Position numbers and translations under genes: made by a program. From Planctomonas psychrotolerans (GTDB lineage: Bacteria > Actinomycetota > Actinomycetes > Actinomycetales > Microbacteriaceae), in NCBI RefSeq assembly GCF_008642235.1, contig NZ_SJEV01000001.1:992001-1056000 (forward strand): DNA of 64,000 nt, in the 5' to 3' direction. This document shows, piece by piece, positions 8,793 to 16,562 of the stretch. Within the stretch, counting starts at the first letter, position 1. Each line of letters starts with the position of its first letter. The notes beneath the pieces are model-generated. The model had not been told where the DNA came from and did not search any database. It saw only the letters and a list, made by a program, of their open reading frames with translations.

Positions 8793-10142
8793 GTGAATCA
8801 ACGCACCCTGATCAAGAACCTGGCCACGTCCGAAGAGGGGCCGGTGTCGGTATCCGGGTGGGTGGACACGGTGCGGGACCAGAAGAAGGTGCAGTTCGTC
8901 GTGCTGCGCGACGAGTCGGGTGCCGTGCAGCTCGTCAACCCGCGCGCCCCTCGCCCCGAGGCCGACTCCGCCGAGGAGCAGCCGGCCGATGCGCCCGAGT
9001 CGCTCGAGGACATCATCTCCGGCCTGTCGGTCGGCACCTTCGTCACCGCGAACGGGTCGCTCAAGAAGGACGAGCGGGTCAAGCTCGGCGGCGTGGAGAT
9101 CAAGCTCGCGTCGCTCGAGGTGGGAGTGCCCGCCATCGCCGAGACTCCCATCGCCGCGGACAGCGGCATCGACAAGCGCATGGACTGGCGCTTCCTCGAC
9201 CTGCGCGTGCCGCGCAACAACCTGATCTTCCGCGTGCAGACCACGCTGGAGCACGCCATGCGCGGCTACTGGATCGACAACGACTTCGTCGAGCTGCACA
9301 CGCCCAAGCTGATGGCCACGCCGTCGGAGTCCCGCGCCGAACTGTTCCGCGTCGACTACTTCGAGGGGGCCGCCTACCTCGCGCAGAGCCCGCAGTTCTT
9401 CAAGCAGATGGCGCAATCCGCGGGCCTCGGCAAGATCTTCGAGATCGGCCCGGCGTTCCGCGCCGACCCGTCGTTCACCTCGCGTCACGCGACCGAGTTC
9501 ACGTCTGTCGACGCCGAGATCAGCTGGGTCGACAGCCACGAAGACGTCATGCAGCTGCAGGAGAACCTGCTGGTCGCCGCCCTGACCGCGGTGAAGGAGA
9601 AGCACGGCGCCGAGATCCAGGAGCTGTTCGGGGTCGACGTCGTCGTTCCGACCACGCCGTTCCCGCGCATCCCGCTCGCCGAGGCGAAGCGGATCGTGGC
9701 CGAGCGCGGGCACACCATCGACCGGGCCGACGACGACATGGACCCCGAGGGCGAACGTCAGATCGCGGCCCACGTGCAGGAGACGCTGGGACACGAGTTC
9801 GTGTTCCTCACCGAGTATCCGGCGAGCATCCGGCCGTTCTACCACATGCGCAGCGACGACGACCCCACGGTCACGAAGAGCTACGACCTCGTGTGGCGGG
9901 GGCTCGAGATCACCACGGGCGCGCAGCGCGAGCACCGGATCGACGTGCTTGAAGCGCAGGCGCGCGAGAAGGGGATGGACCTCGAGGAGCTCGGGTCGTA
10001 TCTCGACTTCTTCCGCTACGGCGTGCCGCCCCACGGCGGGTTCGGCATGGGCCTCGCCCGCGTGCTGATGCTGCTCCTGCACCAGCCCAACCTCCGCGAG
10101 GTGACCTACCTCTTCCGTGGACCGAACCGCCTCACCCCGTAG
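8793..10142 (+). CDS. aspS: Aspartate--tRNA(Asp/Asn) ligase, archaeal/eukaryotic-type
   Basis: Class IIb aminoacyl-tRNA synthetase of 449 residues. The N-terminal OB fold binds the anticodon (about 15-130, with an acidic insert at 50-70). The catalytic domain shows motif 2 FEIGPAFRADPSFTSRHATEFTSVD and motif 3 PPHGGFGMGLARVLMLLL. The length and the lack of the large GAD insertion put it with archaeal-type AspRS rather than the usual ~590-residue bacterial enzyme. Archaeal-type enzymes in bacteria are often non-discriminating and then need GatCAB to make Asn-tRNA(Asn); whether this one is cannot be read directly. Start GTG 8793. Confidence 0.93.
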   Translation: MNQRTLIKNLATSEEGPVSVSGWVDTVRDQKKVQFVVLRDESGAVQLVNPRAPRPEADSAEEQPADAPESLEDIISGLSVGTFVTANGSLKKDERVKLGGVEIKLASLEVGVPAIAETPIAADSGIDKRMDWRFLDLRVPRNNLIFRVQTTLEHAMRGYWIDNDFVELHTPKLMATPSESRAELFRVDYFEGAAYLAQSPQFFKQMAQSAGLGKIFEIGPAFRADPSFTSRHATEFTSVDAEISWVDSHEDVMQLQENLLVAALTAVKEKHGAEIQELFGVDVVVPTTPFPRIPLAEAKRIVAERGHTIDRADDDMDPEGERQIAAHVQETLGHEFVFLTEYPASIRPFYHMRSDDDPTVTKSYDLVWRGLEITTGAQREHRIDVLEAQAREKGMDLEELGSYLDFFRYGVPPHGGFGMGLARVLMLLLHQPNLREVTYLFRGPNRLTP

Positions 10143-10180
10143 GCGACGGGCGGCACCGAGCTGCCGATGAGGATGAGGGT

Positions 10181-10969
10181 GTGCACGGAGGTTCCCGAGA
10201 CGGCGACGCCGATATGGCGTTGAGCGAGACTCCGTCGGGCGAGGTTCTCCCGGGCGGCAACATGGGCGATGTGGTGCGGATCGGCGCGACGGTGCGCCGC
10301 CCCACCGGGGAGTGGACCCCGAGGGTGCACGCCCTGCTGCGGCACCTGCGCGGCCGGGGCGTCCTCCTGGTGCCCGACGTGCATGGGGTCGACGACCGGA
10401 ACCGGGAGATCCTCGACTTCGTCGAGGGAGAGGTCCCGCAGTACCCGATGCCCGACTGGGTGTGGACCGACCGGGTACTCACCCAGGCGGCAGCGGGGTT
10501 GCGGAGCGTCCATGACGCCTCGGTGGGCTTCGAGCCCGCCGGACCCTGGCGATCACCGGTGCATGAGCCGGTCGAGGTGATCTGCCTCAACGACGTCGCC
10601 CCGTACAACATGGTGTTCCGGAACGGGTCGCTGGTGTCGTTCATCGACGTGGACTTCGCGTCTCCGGGTCCGCGCGCGTGGGACCTCGCCTACCTCGCCT
10701 ACCGGCTCGTCCCGCTGAGCGAGGAACCGGGTGGTGCGCGGGATTCCGAAGAACGGCGACGACGCCTGCGACTCCTCCTCGATGCCTACGGGAGCGACCT
10801 CCGCAACACCGAACTTCTGGCCGTGGTGGAGACGCGGCTGATCGAGTTGGCCGAGTTCACGGCCGGTATGGCGGAGAAGTCGGGCCGCCCCGATCTACGG
10901 CAGCACGCCGAGCTCTATCGCCGCGACGCCGAGCGAGTGCGGGTGGCGGCGGCCGAGGAGCGCGACTGA
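10181..10969 (+). CDS. Aminoglycoside phosphotransferase-family kinase
   Basis: APH/ChoK-like small-molecule kinase, about 262 residues. The catalytic-loop equivalent is CLNDVAPYNMVF (Asp and Asn conserved, but Asn-Asp in place of the usual His-Gly-Asp). The metal-binding segment is SFIDVDFASPGPRAWDLAYLAY. The substrate is unknown; an antibiotic-resistance role is not implied. GTG 10181 follows a purine-rich GAGGATGAGGG; ATG 10214 and ATG 10262 are alternatives. Confidence 0.8.
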   Translation: MHGGSRDGDADMALSETPSGEVLPGGNMGDVVRIGATVRRPTGEWTPRVHALLRHLRGRGVLLVPDVHGVDDRNREILDFVEGEVPQYPMPDWVWTDRVLTQAAAGLRSVHDASVGFEPAGPWRSPVHEPVEVICLNDVAPYNMVFRNGSLVSFIDVDFASPGPRAWDLAYLAYRLVPLSEEPGGARDSEERRRRLRLLLDAYGSDLRNTELLAVVETRLIELAEFTAGMAEKSGRPDLRQHAELYRRDAERVRVAAAEERD

Positions 10970-10993
10970 TCCCTCCGACGGCCGGGTGGCTGC

Positions 10994-12931
10994 CTACGCG
11001 GGTTCGAACGTCGCGTCGTCCCACGAGCCCTCGGGGTAGTACCCCACCCGGGCTGAGGACGAGTACTGCTCGATCAGTGGACCGCTCTGCTGCTCCGCCT
11101 CGGGGCCGGCGAAGTCGAGACCCACGCGCTCGTGCCACCGTCCGTCACCCGTCCGGTGCAGGGTCGCCTCCCAGGTGACGTCGACCGCATCCCGGGCCTG
11201 GATGCGGAGGTGGAGCCCGACCGCGCGTCGTTGCTCGAGCAGGCCGACCAGGCTGCGGTACACGATGCGGCGGTCGACGTTACGCAACCACGGCTCCAGC
11301 CGCTCGATCAGGATGTCGGCATTCCAGCGCACAGCCGTGGGGTACCCGATGTGTGATGCGTAGATGTCGACGGCGACCACGCCCGACACCCGGCGGAGCG
11401 CGGCCTGCAGGGTGCGGGCGGTGATGCCGTCCTCGTGCACCCACCGCACGAGCACGGGGAGGGCCGGCCGGGCCACGCTCTCATCGGCACGGGTGGCCGC
11501 GAAGTCGTGGATGGTCTGGCCGGGCCCGAAGAAGTCCCGCGCGGTATCGAGGAACTCCCGTACCCGGGCATCGGGTGGCTCAGCCTCCACGGAGGCGGCG
11601 GTTTCGGCGTAGCTCGGCAGGTGGTGAGCGAACCCCAGTCGGCCCTGATGGGGAACCGGCGGTCCCGCCGTCACGGTGATCCATCCGTCGACCGGGTTCC
11701 GCCGACCGTCGAGGCGCGGGAAGGCGTCGAGAGCATGCTCGAACGAGAGCACCCGCACGTTCTGCGGCACGTGCGCGCGGCCGGTGGGCGCACCCGCGGT
11801 GATCACGTGCGTCACGGCGTACCCGGTCTCGACCGACGTGGTGGCGAGCTCCGCGGCGATGATCCCGCCGAGGCTGAAGCCGCTGATCAGAACCCGCTCC
11901 CCCGCACGGATGCCGGACTGCGCCATCGCGGACAACACGGCTCGTGCCAGCGTGGGCTGGTTCCCGCTCGATGCGACGAGACCGGCCGTGATGTCGTTGG
12001 GGGCGAGGCCGGATCGCGGATCGAAGCTCTGCGTGCTCGGGATGTGCACGATCCACACCCGCTCGGCAGTGTCGGTGACCCTCTCGACGATGCGGATGAT
12101 CCCCGCATCGGCCCGATCGTCGAGGTCCGGGTCTCCCCTGTCGTCGACCTCGTTCTGACTCACGAAGAGCTCGCGGAGGCTTCGCACGCTTCGCCGTCGG
12201 ATCGCCGCCATCGCGAGCCCCGGGTGGCCGAGCGGATCGGGATGCGCTCCGAGCTGCAGCCGATCGAGGCCCGCCTCCGTGACCGCGCCGCCGCCGGATG
12301 CCGGGGGAAGCGGGTCGTACGGGGCAGGGTCGGACGAGCGCCACCACGCCACGAACTGCGGAATCTCGGGGAACTCCGCGCGCAGCCACTCGTCGTACGG
12401 CCGCACGACCGCGTCCGTGCCGTCGACCAGCAGACCCCGCATCTCGGCGAGTCGCACGAACTTCGCGACGAGCCGCGGCGGCGTGAAGACCCAGAAGTAC
12501 GGCCGCGCCCGGAACGAGGGAAGGAAGATCCCGAGCACGCTGATGGTGAGCGCCGTCGGGGCGAGGAGGAAGGCGATCAGCCGGGTACCCGCATCCGCGC
12601 CGAACGGGACGGCGTGCATGCGCGCGTCGCGGAGGGCGGCGAGCCGGGCGGCCGGATGCGTCGGCGGACGAAGCCGGAAGGGGTAATCCGGATGCCGCCC
12701 GCGCGTCGCGAGGAACCAGCACCACGCCCACACCGCCCGCAGGAGCCAGATCAGCATCGCGAGGGCGAGCCCGGCGAGGGCGAGGGCGGCGAGTAGCAAC
12801 CCGATCATGAGCGCGACCGGTGCCAGCGCGACCAGTCCGACGGCGACGAGGAGGCGACGTCCGAGACTCGGGGCATCGAGCACCCGTGGCGGCAGGCGCG
12901 GGCCGACACCGACGGCACGCGCGGACGTCAT
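10994..12931 (-). CDS. Membrane-anchored alpha/beta-hydrolase-like protein
   Basis: About 645 residues. Hydrophobic helices at 27-75 and 118-142 anchor it. Residues about 290-440 form a hydrolase-like domain with nucleophile-elbow motif GFSLGG (Ser353) after VLIS. A candidate acid/His region with FEHALDAFPRLDG and HHLPSY follows. The C-terminal 150 residues are not recognised. The frame stays open far upstream, but ATG 12931 was chosen because the longer version would cover the next gene on the same strand. A lipase/esterase role is inferred from the GxSxG elbow alone. Confidence 0.65.
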   Translation of the reverse strand: MTSARAVGVGPRLPPRVLDAPSLGRRLLVAVGLVALAPVALMIGLLLAALALAGLALAMLIWLLRAVWAWCWFLATRGRHPDYPFRLRPPTHPAARLAALRDARMHAVPFGADAGTRLIAFLLAPTALTISVLGIFLPSFRARPYFWVFTPPRLVAKFVRLAEMRGLLVDGTDAVVRPYDEWLRAEFPEIPQFVAWWRSSDPAPYDPLPPASGGGAVTEAGLDRLQLGAHPDPLGHPGLAMAAIRRRSVRSLRELFVSQNEVDDRGDPDLDDRADAGIIRIVERVTDTAERVWIVHIPSTQSFDPRSGLAPNDITAGLVASSGNQPTLARAVLSAMAQSGIRAGERVLISGFSLGGIIAAELATTSVETGYAVTHVITAGAPTGRAHVPQNVRVLSFEHALDAFPRLDGRRNPVDGWITVTAGPPVPHQGRLGFAHHLPSYAETAASVEAEPPDARVREFLDTARDFFGPGQTIHDFAATRADESVARPALPVLVRWVHEDGITARTLQAALRRVSGVVAVDIYASHIGYPTAVRWNADILIERLEPWLRNVDRRIVYRSLVGLLEQRRAVGLHLRIQARDAVDVTWEATLHRTGDGRWHERVGLDFAGPEAEQQSGPLIEQYSSSARVGYYPEGSWDDATFEPA

Positions 12932-13029
12932 CGTGGGCCACGGACCGGCCGTGCGCCGTCCTTCAGCCGTGCGCTCCGGCCGCGCCGCGTGCCTCGCCCG
13001 ACCCGGAAGTATCAGCCGAGCGGGACGTT

Positions 13030-13332
13030 TCACACCACGAAGTCGACGACCGACCGGGCGGCGACGAGGGGACCGATGATGCCCCGGACCCGCTCGTGCT
13101 CCGGATGCACGATGTACGCGTCGAGTGCCGCTTCGTCGTCGTAGTCGGCGATGAGCACCAGGTCGTACGCCGCATCGGATTCCACCACGTTCGACCCGAT
13201 GGTGAACGACCGGATCTCCGGGATCAGCGCCGGCAACGACTCGAGAGCGGCCGTGATGGTCTCTCGGTGCTCGCGGTTGGTGTCCGCATCGGTTGCGGTC
13301 AGTTTCCAGGAGACGACGTGGCGAATGGTCAT
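13030..13332 (-). CDS. Dabb (stress-responsive A/B barrel) domain protein
   Basis: Small 100-residue protein beginning MTIRHVVSWKL, with a middle segment YDLVLIADYDDEAALDAYIVHPEHERV that matches the Dabb ferredoxin-like dimeric barrel family. Family members are small dimeric cytosolic proteins, some enzymes and some stress proteins; no active site can be assigned here. It lies between two minus-strand genes and may be co-transcribed with the membrane hydrolase 98 bp downstream. Confidence 0.85.
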   Translation of the reverse strand: MTIRHVVSWKLTATDADTNREHRETITAALESLPALIPEIRSFTIGSNVVESDAAYDLVLIADYDDEAALDAYIVHPEHERVRGIIGPLVAARSVVDFVV

Positions 13333-13341
13333 GCCCCCACG

Positions 13342-14160
13342 CTAGCCACCGATGCCGACCGCTGCGGGTCGTAACCACGATGCGGGCGGGAGCACCGCGT
13401 GGACCTCCCATCGACCGACGTCGGAGGCCGCGTCGGCGCGGGTGCGCTCGATCCGGCCGAGGCTGTTCGGACCCGCGGGCGAGAGCGCGACACGGTAGTC
13501 ACCGATGTCGGTGCCGACGAACACGGTGCGGATGGAGTCCCCGGTGTCCGCCGGGTCGGTCGCCGGTCGCGCCGTGGCCGGCGCGGTCACCCCGGTGACC
13601 GTGGTCGCGGGCGGGTGGCGGAAGAACGGGTCGCGCATCGCCCGGGCGGCGAACTCCGGGGCGAGGTGAGGCCGGATGCGGGCCATCCGGTCGAGAAGCG
13701 GCACCGACCGGTCGAGATAGCCGGCGAGGAACTCGACGGCCGCGCTCTCCTCGGGGAGAGTCACGGTCATCCTCCCGTCCGCGTCCACCCGGTACTTGCG
13801 CACCTCCCCGGTGGTGAGGTCCTGATAGAGCACCCAGCGCCAACTCGGCGCCTCGGCCGCATCACCGATCCGCACGTCGTCGAGAAGGTCGCGGTCGGCC
13901 GGGGTGCGTCGGGGTTCCGTGCGATCGGACTCGGTGTCGTCGGGCTCGGTGCGATCCGGCTCGGCGCCGTCGCGCCCCGCGCGGGAGCCCGGAGCGGATC
14001 GGGCGTCAGCGGAAGCGGTGCGGCCGGTGGAGTCGGAGAGCGAGTCCCGCTCGGGCGCAGCGATCGAGGGGGCGGGAGCCGTCACTACCGCGGAGGCGAG
14101 CGAGGCGCCCAGCACGGCGAACGCCACCACGGCGACGCCGGCTCGCGAACGCGTGGCCAC
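13342..14160 (-). CDS. Secreted hypothetical protein with acidic repeat-rich linker
   Basis: About 272 residues. The frame permits ATG 14175, but a Shine-Dalgarno GGAGGAG lies inside it at 14166-14173, ideally spaced for GTG 14160, so the GTG is preferred. A signal-peptide-like hydrophobic segment (AGVAVVAFAVLGASLASAVV) is followed by a low-complexity Asp/Glu/Arg/Thr/Pro linker with repeated EPDRTE-type units, then a globular region containing WRWVLYQDLTTGEVRKYRV. I do not recognise the family. Confidence 0.65.
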   Translation of the reverse strand: MATRSRAGVAVVAFAVLGASLASAVVTAPAPSIAAPERDSLSDSTGRTASADARSAPGSRAGRDGAEPDRTEPDDTESDRTEPRRTPADRDLLDDVRIGDAAEAPSWRWVLYQDLTTGEVRKYRVDADGRMTVTLPEESAAVEFLAGYLDRSVPLLDRMARIRPHLAPEFAARAMRDPFFRHPPATTVTGVTAPATARPATDPADTGDSIRTVFVGTDIGDYRVALSPAGPNSLGRIERTRADAASDVGRWEVHAVLPPASWLRPAAVGIGG

Positions 14161-14210
14161 GAAATCCTCCTCCATCGGGCGACGCAGGGAGCGCACCCGC
14201 AGTCGACACG

Positions 14211-14489
14211 TTACGCGTCGGGTCCGACCGCCAACAGCGCCGTCCGGAGCCGCTCCGGATCGATCCGCCAGTAGTTGTGCACCCGATCGTTGATCAGCAC
14301 CACCGGGATCTCCTCGGCGTACCGGTCGAGCAGCGCCTCGTCGTCGAGGATCGAGTGCTCCTCCACCACGATCTCGGGTGCTGCGCCGTGCGCGGCGAGT
14401 TCGGACACCACCCTCGTCACCACCGCGCGGGCGTCGTCGCAGAGGTGACATCCCGGCTTGCCGAGGAGGGTGACGCGGGCGGTAGACAC
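14211..14489 (-). CDS. Glutaredoxin-family (DUF836-type) protein
   Basis: 92-residue thioredoxin-fold protein starting with VTLLGKPGCHLCDDA, which carries the redox CxxC (CHLC), and ending with a cis-Pro segment EEIPVVLINDRVHNYWRID. This is the short glutaredoxin-like family common in actinobacteria, often placed beside the HAD-IB hydrolase gene found here on the opposite strand. The substrate is unknown. The GTG start at 14489 is divergent from the HAD gene with 34 bp between starts. Confidence 0.85.
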   Translation of the reverse strand: MSTARVTLLGKPGCHLCDDARAVVTRVVSELAAHGAAPEIVVEEHSILDDEALLDRYAEEIPVVLINDRVHNYWRIDPERLRTALLAVGPDA

Positions 14490-14523
14490 CCCTCAAGAGT
14501 AGGCGGATAGGCTTACTCGGGTC

Positions 14524-15318
14524 ATGCAGGAGCCGAGTAGTCAGCCGATCGTCGCCTTCTTCGACGTCGACAACACGATCCTGCGGGGCGCGAGCCTCTA
14601 CCACCTCGGTCGTGGGGCTTTCCGGATCGGCATGGTCACGTTCCGCGACGTGCTGACGGCGGCGTGGCGCCAGGCGTACTTCCTTCGCAGCGGGGAGAAC
14701 CAGCGCCACCTCGACAGCATCCGCGAACGGGGCCTGCAGATCATCGCCGGGCACACCGAGAAGGATCTTCGAGCGCTCAGCGTGTCGATCTTCGACCGCG
14801 ACATCAAGAAGCGGCTTTGGCCCGAGACCGTCGCGCTCACCCGCGAACACCTGCGCAAGGGGCATGAGGTGTGGCTGATCAGCGCCACTGCGCAGGAGGT
14901 GGCCGACGTGATCGCTCACCGGCTGGGCCTCACCGGTGCACTCGGAACCGTGCTGGAGGACCGCGACGGCGTGTACACCGGGAACCTCGTGGGCGGCATC
15001 CTGCACGGCGAGCGCAAGGCCACCGCCGCGGCGGTGCACGCGGCCGCGATGGGTGCCCGCCTGGAGGACTGCTGGGCCTACTCCGATTCCCGTAACGACA
15101 TCCCCCTGCTCGCCCTCGTGGGCAATCCGGTGGTGGTCAATCCCGATGCCGGCCTCCGTCGGCACGCGGCCGACAACGACTGGCACGTGATGGAGATGAA
15201 GCGGTCGAGCATCCGAGCGGCTCAGCGTTCCGTGCGCTACGAGGCGCGGGTGGCCCGGGCGGACAGCAAAAAGCGCCAGGCCCGTGAGGAACCCGGCGCT
15301 TCGCCGAACAAGAACTGA
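14524..15318 (+). CDS. HAD-superfamily IB phosphatase (SerB-like)
   Basis: 264 residues. Motif I is FFDVDNTILRG (nucleophile Asp and acid/base Asp), motif II is in WLISATAQEV, and motif IV is YSDSRNDIPLL. The layout matches the HAD-IB hydrolases related to phosphoserine phosphatase, but the cap region (RGAFRIGMVTFRDVLTAAWRQ) is of the actinobacterial type without proven substrate. The C-terminal tail is Lys/Arg-rich. Confidence 0.87.
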   Translation: MQEPSSQPIVAFFDVDNTILRGASLYHLGRGAFRIGMVTFRDVLTAAWRQAYFLRSGENQRHLDSIRERGLQIIAGHTEKDLRALSVSIFDRDIKKRLWPETVALTREHLRKGHEVWLISATAQEVADVIAHRLGLTGALGTVLEDRDGVYTGNLVGGILHGERKATAAAVHAAAMGARLEDCWAYSDSRNDIPLLALVGNPVVVNPDAGLRRHAADNDWHVMEMKRSSIRAAQRSVRYEARVARADSKKRQAREEPGASPNKN

Positions 15319-15326
15319 GGGTCGCT

Positions 15327-15425
15327 CTACTTCTTGTTGCGGCGCTGGTGACGCGTCTTGCGAAGCAGCTTGCGGTGCTTCTTCTTCGCCATGCGCTTGC
15401 GACGCTTCTTGATAACTGAACCCAT
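15327..15425 (-). CDS. Ribosomal protein bS22 / AURKAIP1-COX24 domain peptide
   Basis: A 32-residue, extremely basic peptide starting [17 protein letters not shown] and ending QRRNKK, encoded from ATG 15425. This is the small subunit protein bS22 described in mycobacterial ribosomes (AURKAIP1/COX24 C-terminal domain). It is easily missed because of its length. Its position beside a small HTH gene and near proC is typical for actinobacteria. Confidence 0.92.
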   Translation of the reverse strand: MGSVIKKRRKRMAKKKHRKLLRKTRHQRRNKK

Positions 15426-15506
15426 AGGGACCTCACTGATTTCTGTCGGAACACCGGGTCCGATCAGAACCGCGGAAAAATGCCTCGCAGTAGTCTAGCG
15501 CGTTCG

Positions 15507-15722
15507 CTAGCCCGCGTCGGCGACGCCGGTGCGGTCCACCGTCGACGACGGCTCGATGGCCGCGGCCACCGCGGACTCCGGCACGCGGAAGGAGCGGCCG
15601 AACCGGATGGCCGGGAGATCGCCCGAGTGCACCATGCGGTACACCGTCATCTTCGACACCCGCATCATGTCGGCGACCTCGGCGACCGTGAGGAAGCGGA
15701 CGTTCGCCAGATCGCGTGACAT
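15507..15722 (-). CDS. Small MerR/excisionase-type helix-turn-helix protein
   Basis: 71 residues containing a single winged HTH: FLTVAEVADMMRVSKMTVYRMVHSG then LPAIRFGRSFRVPESAV. This is the pattern of excisionase-family/BldC-like DNA-binding proteins conserved upstream of bS22 in actinobacteria. It has no other domain; it is probably a chromosomal regulator rather than a phage excisionase, as there is no integrase nearby. ATG 15722. Confidence 0.88.
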   Translation of the reverse strand: MSRDLANVRFLTVAEVADMMRVSKMTVYRMVHSGDLPAIRFGRSFRVPESAVAAAIEPSSTVDRTGVADAG

Positions 15723-15837
15723 GGTGTGCCCCTCTAACTATCCCGGCCGGATGCCGGCGACGAAGGTGCTCGTGTGACGAGTGTTACTCGAGTACTCAAT
15801 CGTACTGTAGAGGCTCGCACGGAGCAGTGTCCACCGC

Positions 15838-16458
15838 TCAGCGCGGGGTGTCGGATCGCGATCCGGTGATCCATCCGGCGCGCGACTGGAGATCGGCGGC
15901 GAGCCTGCCGAGAGCGGTGGCGAGCGCCGCCCCGGTCGTGCCGATGCCGACGGCGGAGTCGTCCGCCCTGTCGCCGGTCGGGGCCGTGCCGGTCGGGGCC
16001 GCGCCGGTCGGGGCCGTGCCGGTCGCGGCCGCGCCGGTCGGGGCCGCGCCGGTCGCGGCCGCGCCGGTTGCGGTGCCGGTAGACGCGGGACCGGTGTCCA
16101 CGGTGCTGTCGGCCGCGCCCCCGAGCCGCCCGTGTCGTCCCGCATCCTCATCCCCGTGCCCGTTCGTCGGCACGGTCGCGCCGCCGAACGGGCGGAGCCA
16201 CTCCTCCACCGCATAGAGAGGCGCGGCCTGCAGGCGATAGAAGCGGTGCTGCCCCTTCTCGCGCACCGACACGAGGCCGGCATCGCGGAGCACCCTCAGG
16301 TGCTTCGACACGGTGGGCTGACTGAGCCCGAGTTCGGCGACGAGCTGCGAGACGCTGAGTTCCCCCGTCGCCCCGGTCGGCGCGACGCCCCGGGTGTGCA
16401 GAATTCTGAGCAGGTCACGGCGCGTGGGGTCGGCGACCACGGCGAAGATGTCGGCCAT
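15838..16458 (-). CDS. ArsR-family regulator with Ala-Pro-Thr-Gly repeat tail
   Basis: 206 residues. The N-terminal winged HTH (about 1-85) contains VVADPTRRDLLRIL, LSVSQLVAELGLSQPTVSKHL and RVLRDAGLVSVREKGQHRFYRL, typical ArsR/SmtB. No cysteine cluster for metal binding is visible. Residues 124-162 are a run of five-residue units (AAPTG, TAPTG, AAATG and variants), and the remainder is a short C-terminal helix. ATG 16458 gives the normal ArsR start; a longer frame upstream is possible. It is divergent from ktrB with 104 bp between starts. Confidence 0.8.
   Translation of the reverse strand: MADIFAVVADPTRRDLLRILHTRGVAPTGATGELSVSQLVAELGLSQPTVSKHLRVLRDAGLVSVREKGQHRFYRLQAAPLYAVEEWLRPFGGATVPTNGHGDEDAGRHGRLGGAADSTVDTGPASTGTATGAAATGAAPTGAAATGTAPTGAAPTGTAPTGDRADDSAVGIGTTGAALATALGRLAADLQSRAGWITGSRSDTPR
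15973..16089 (-). repeat. 15-bp minisatellite inside the ArsR-type gene
   Basis: About seven to eight tandem copies of a 15-bp unit (plus strand GCCGGTCGGGGCCGT and close variants) encode the five-residue repeat of the regulator tail. Because the unit is a multiple of three, copy-number change would keep the frame. Confidence 0.85.
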
Positions 16459-16562
16459 GGTGCAAGGGTAGCCACGCCGCACGGGCGCGGGCGTACGATG
16501 TGTTCCTGATCCGCGCGCGCAGGCCTCTGCGCAAGGACTGCAGCGACCGGAGAAAGAGGGAC

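Noticed and set aside
10181-10969. Antibiotic resistance gene
   Set aside because: The APH fold alone does not show resistance, the catalytic loop is atypical, and the locus is core-like.
10994-13411. One 805-residue minus-strand protein
   Set aside because: The frame is open, but its first 160 codons cover the Dabb gene in another frame on the same strand and have no protein character; ATG 12931 gives a sensible start.
16459-16562. c-di-AMP riboswitch before ktrB
   Set aside because: The gap of 104 bp is too short for a ydaO-type riboswitch plus promoter, and no matching fold was seen.
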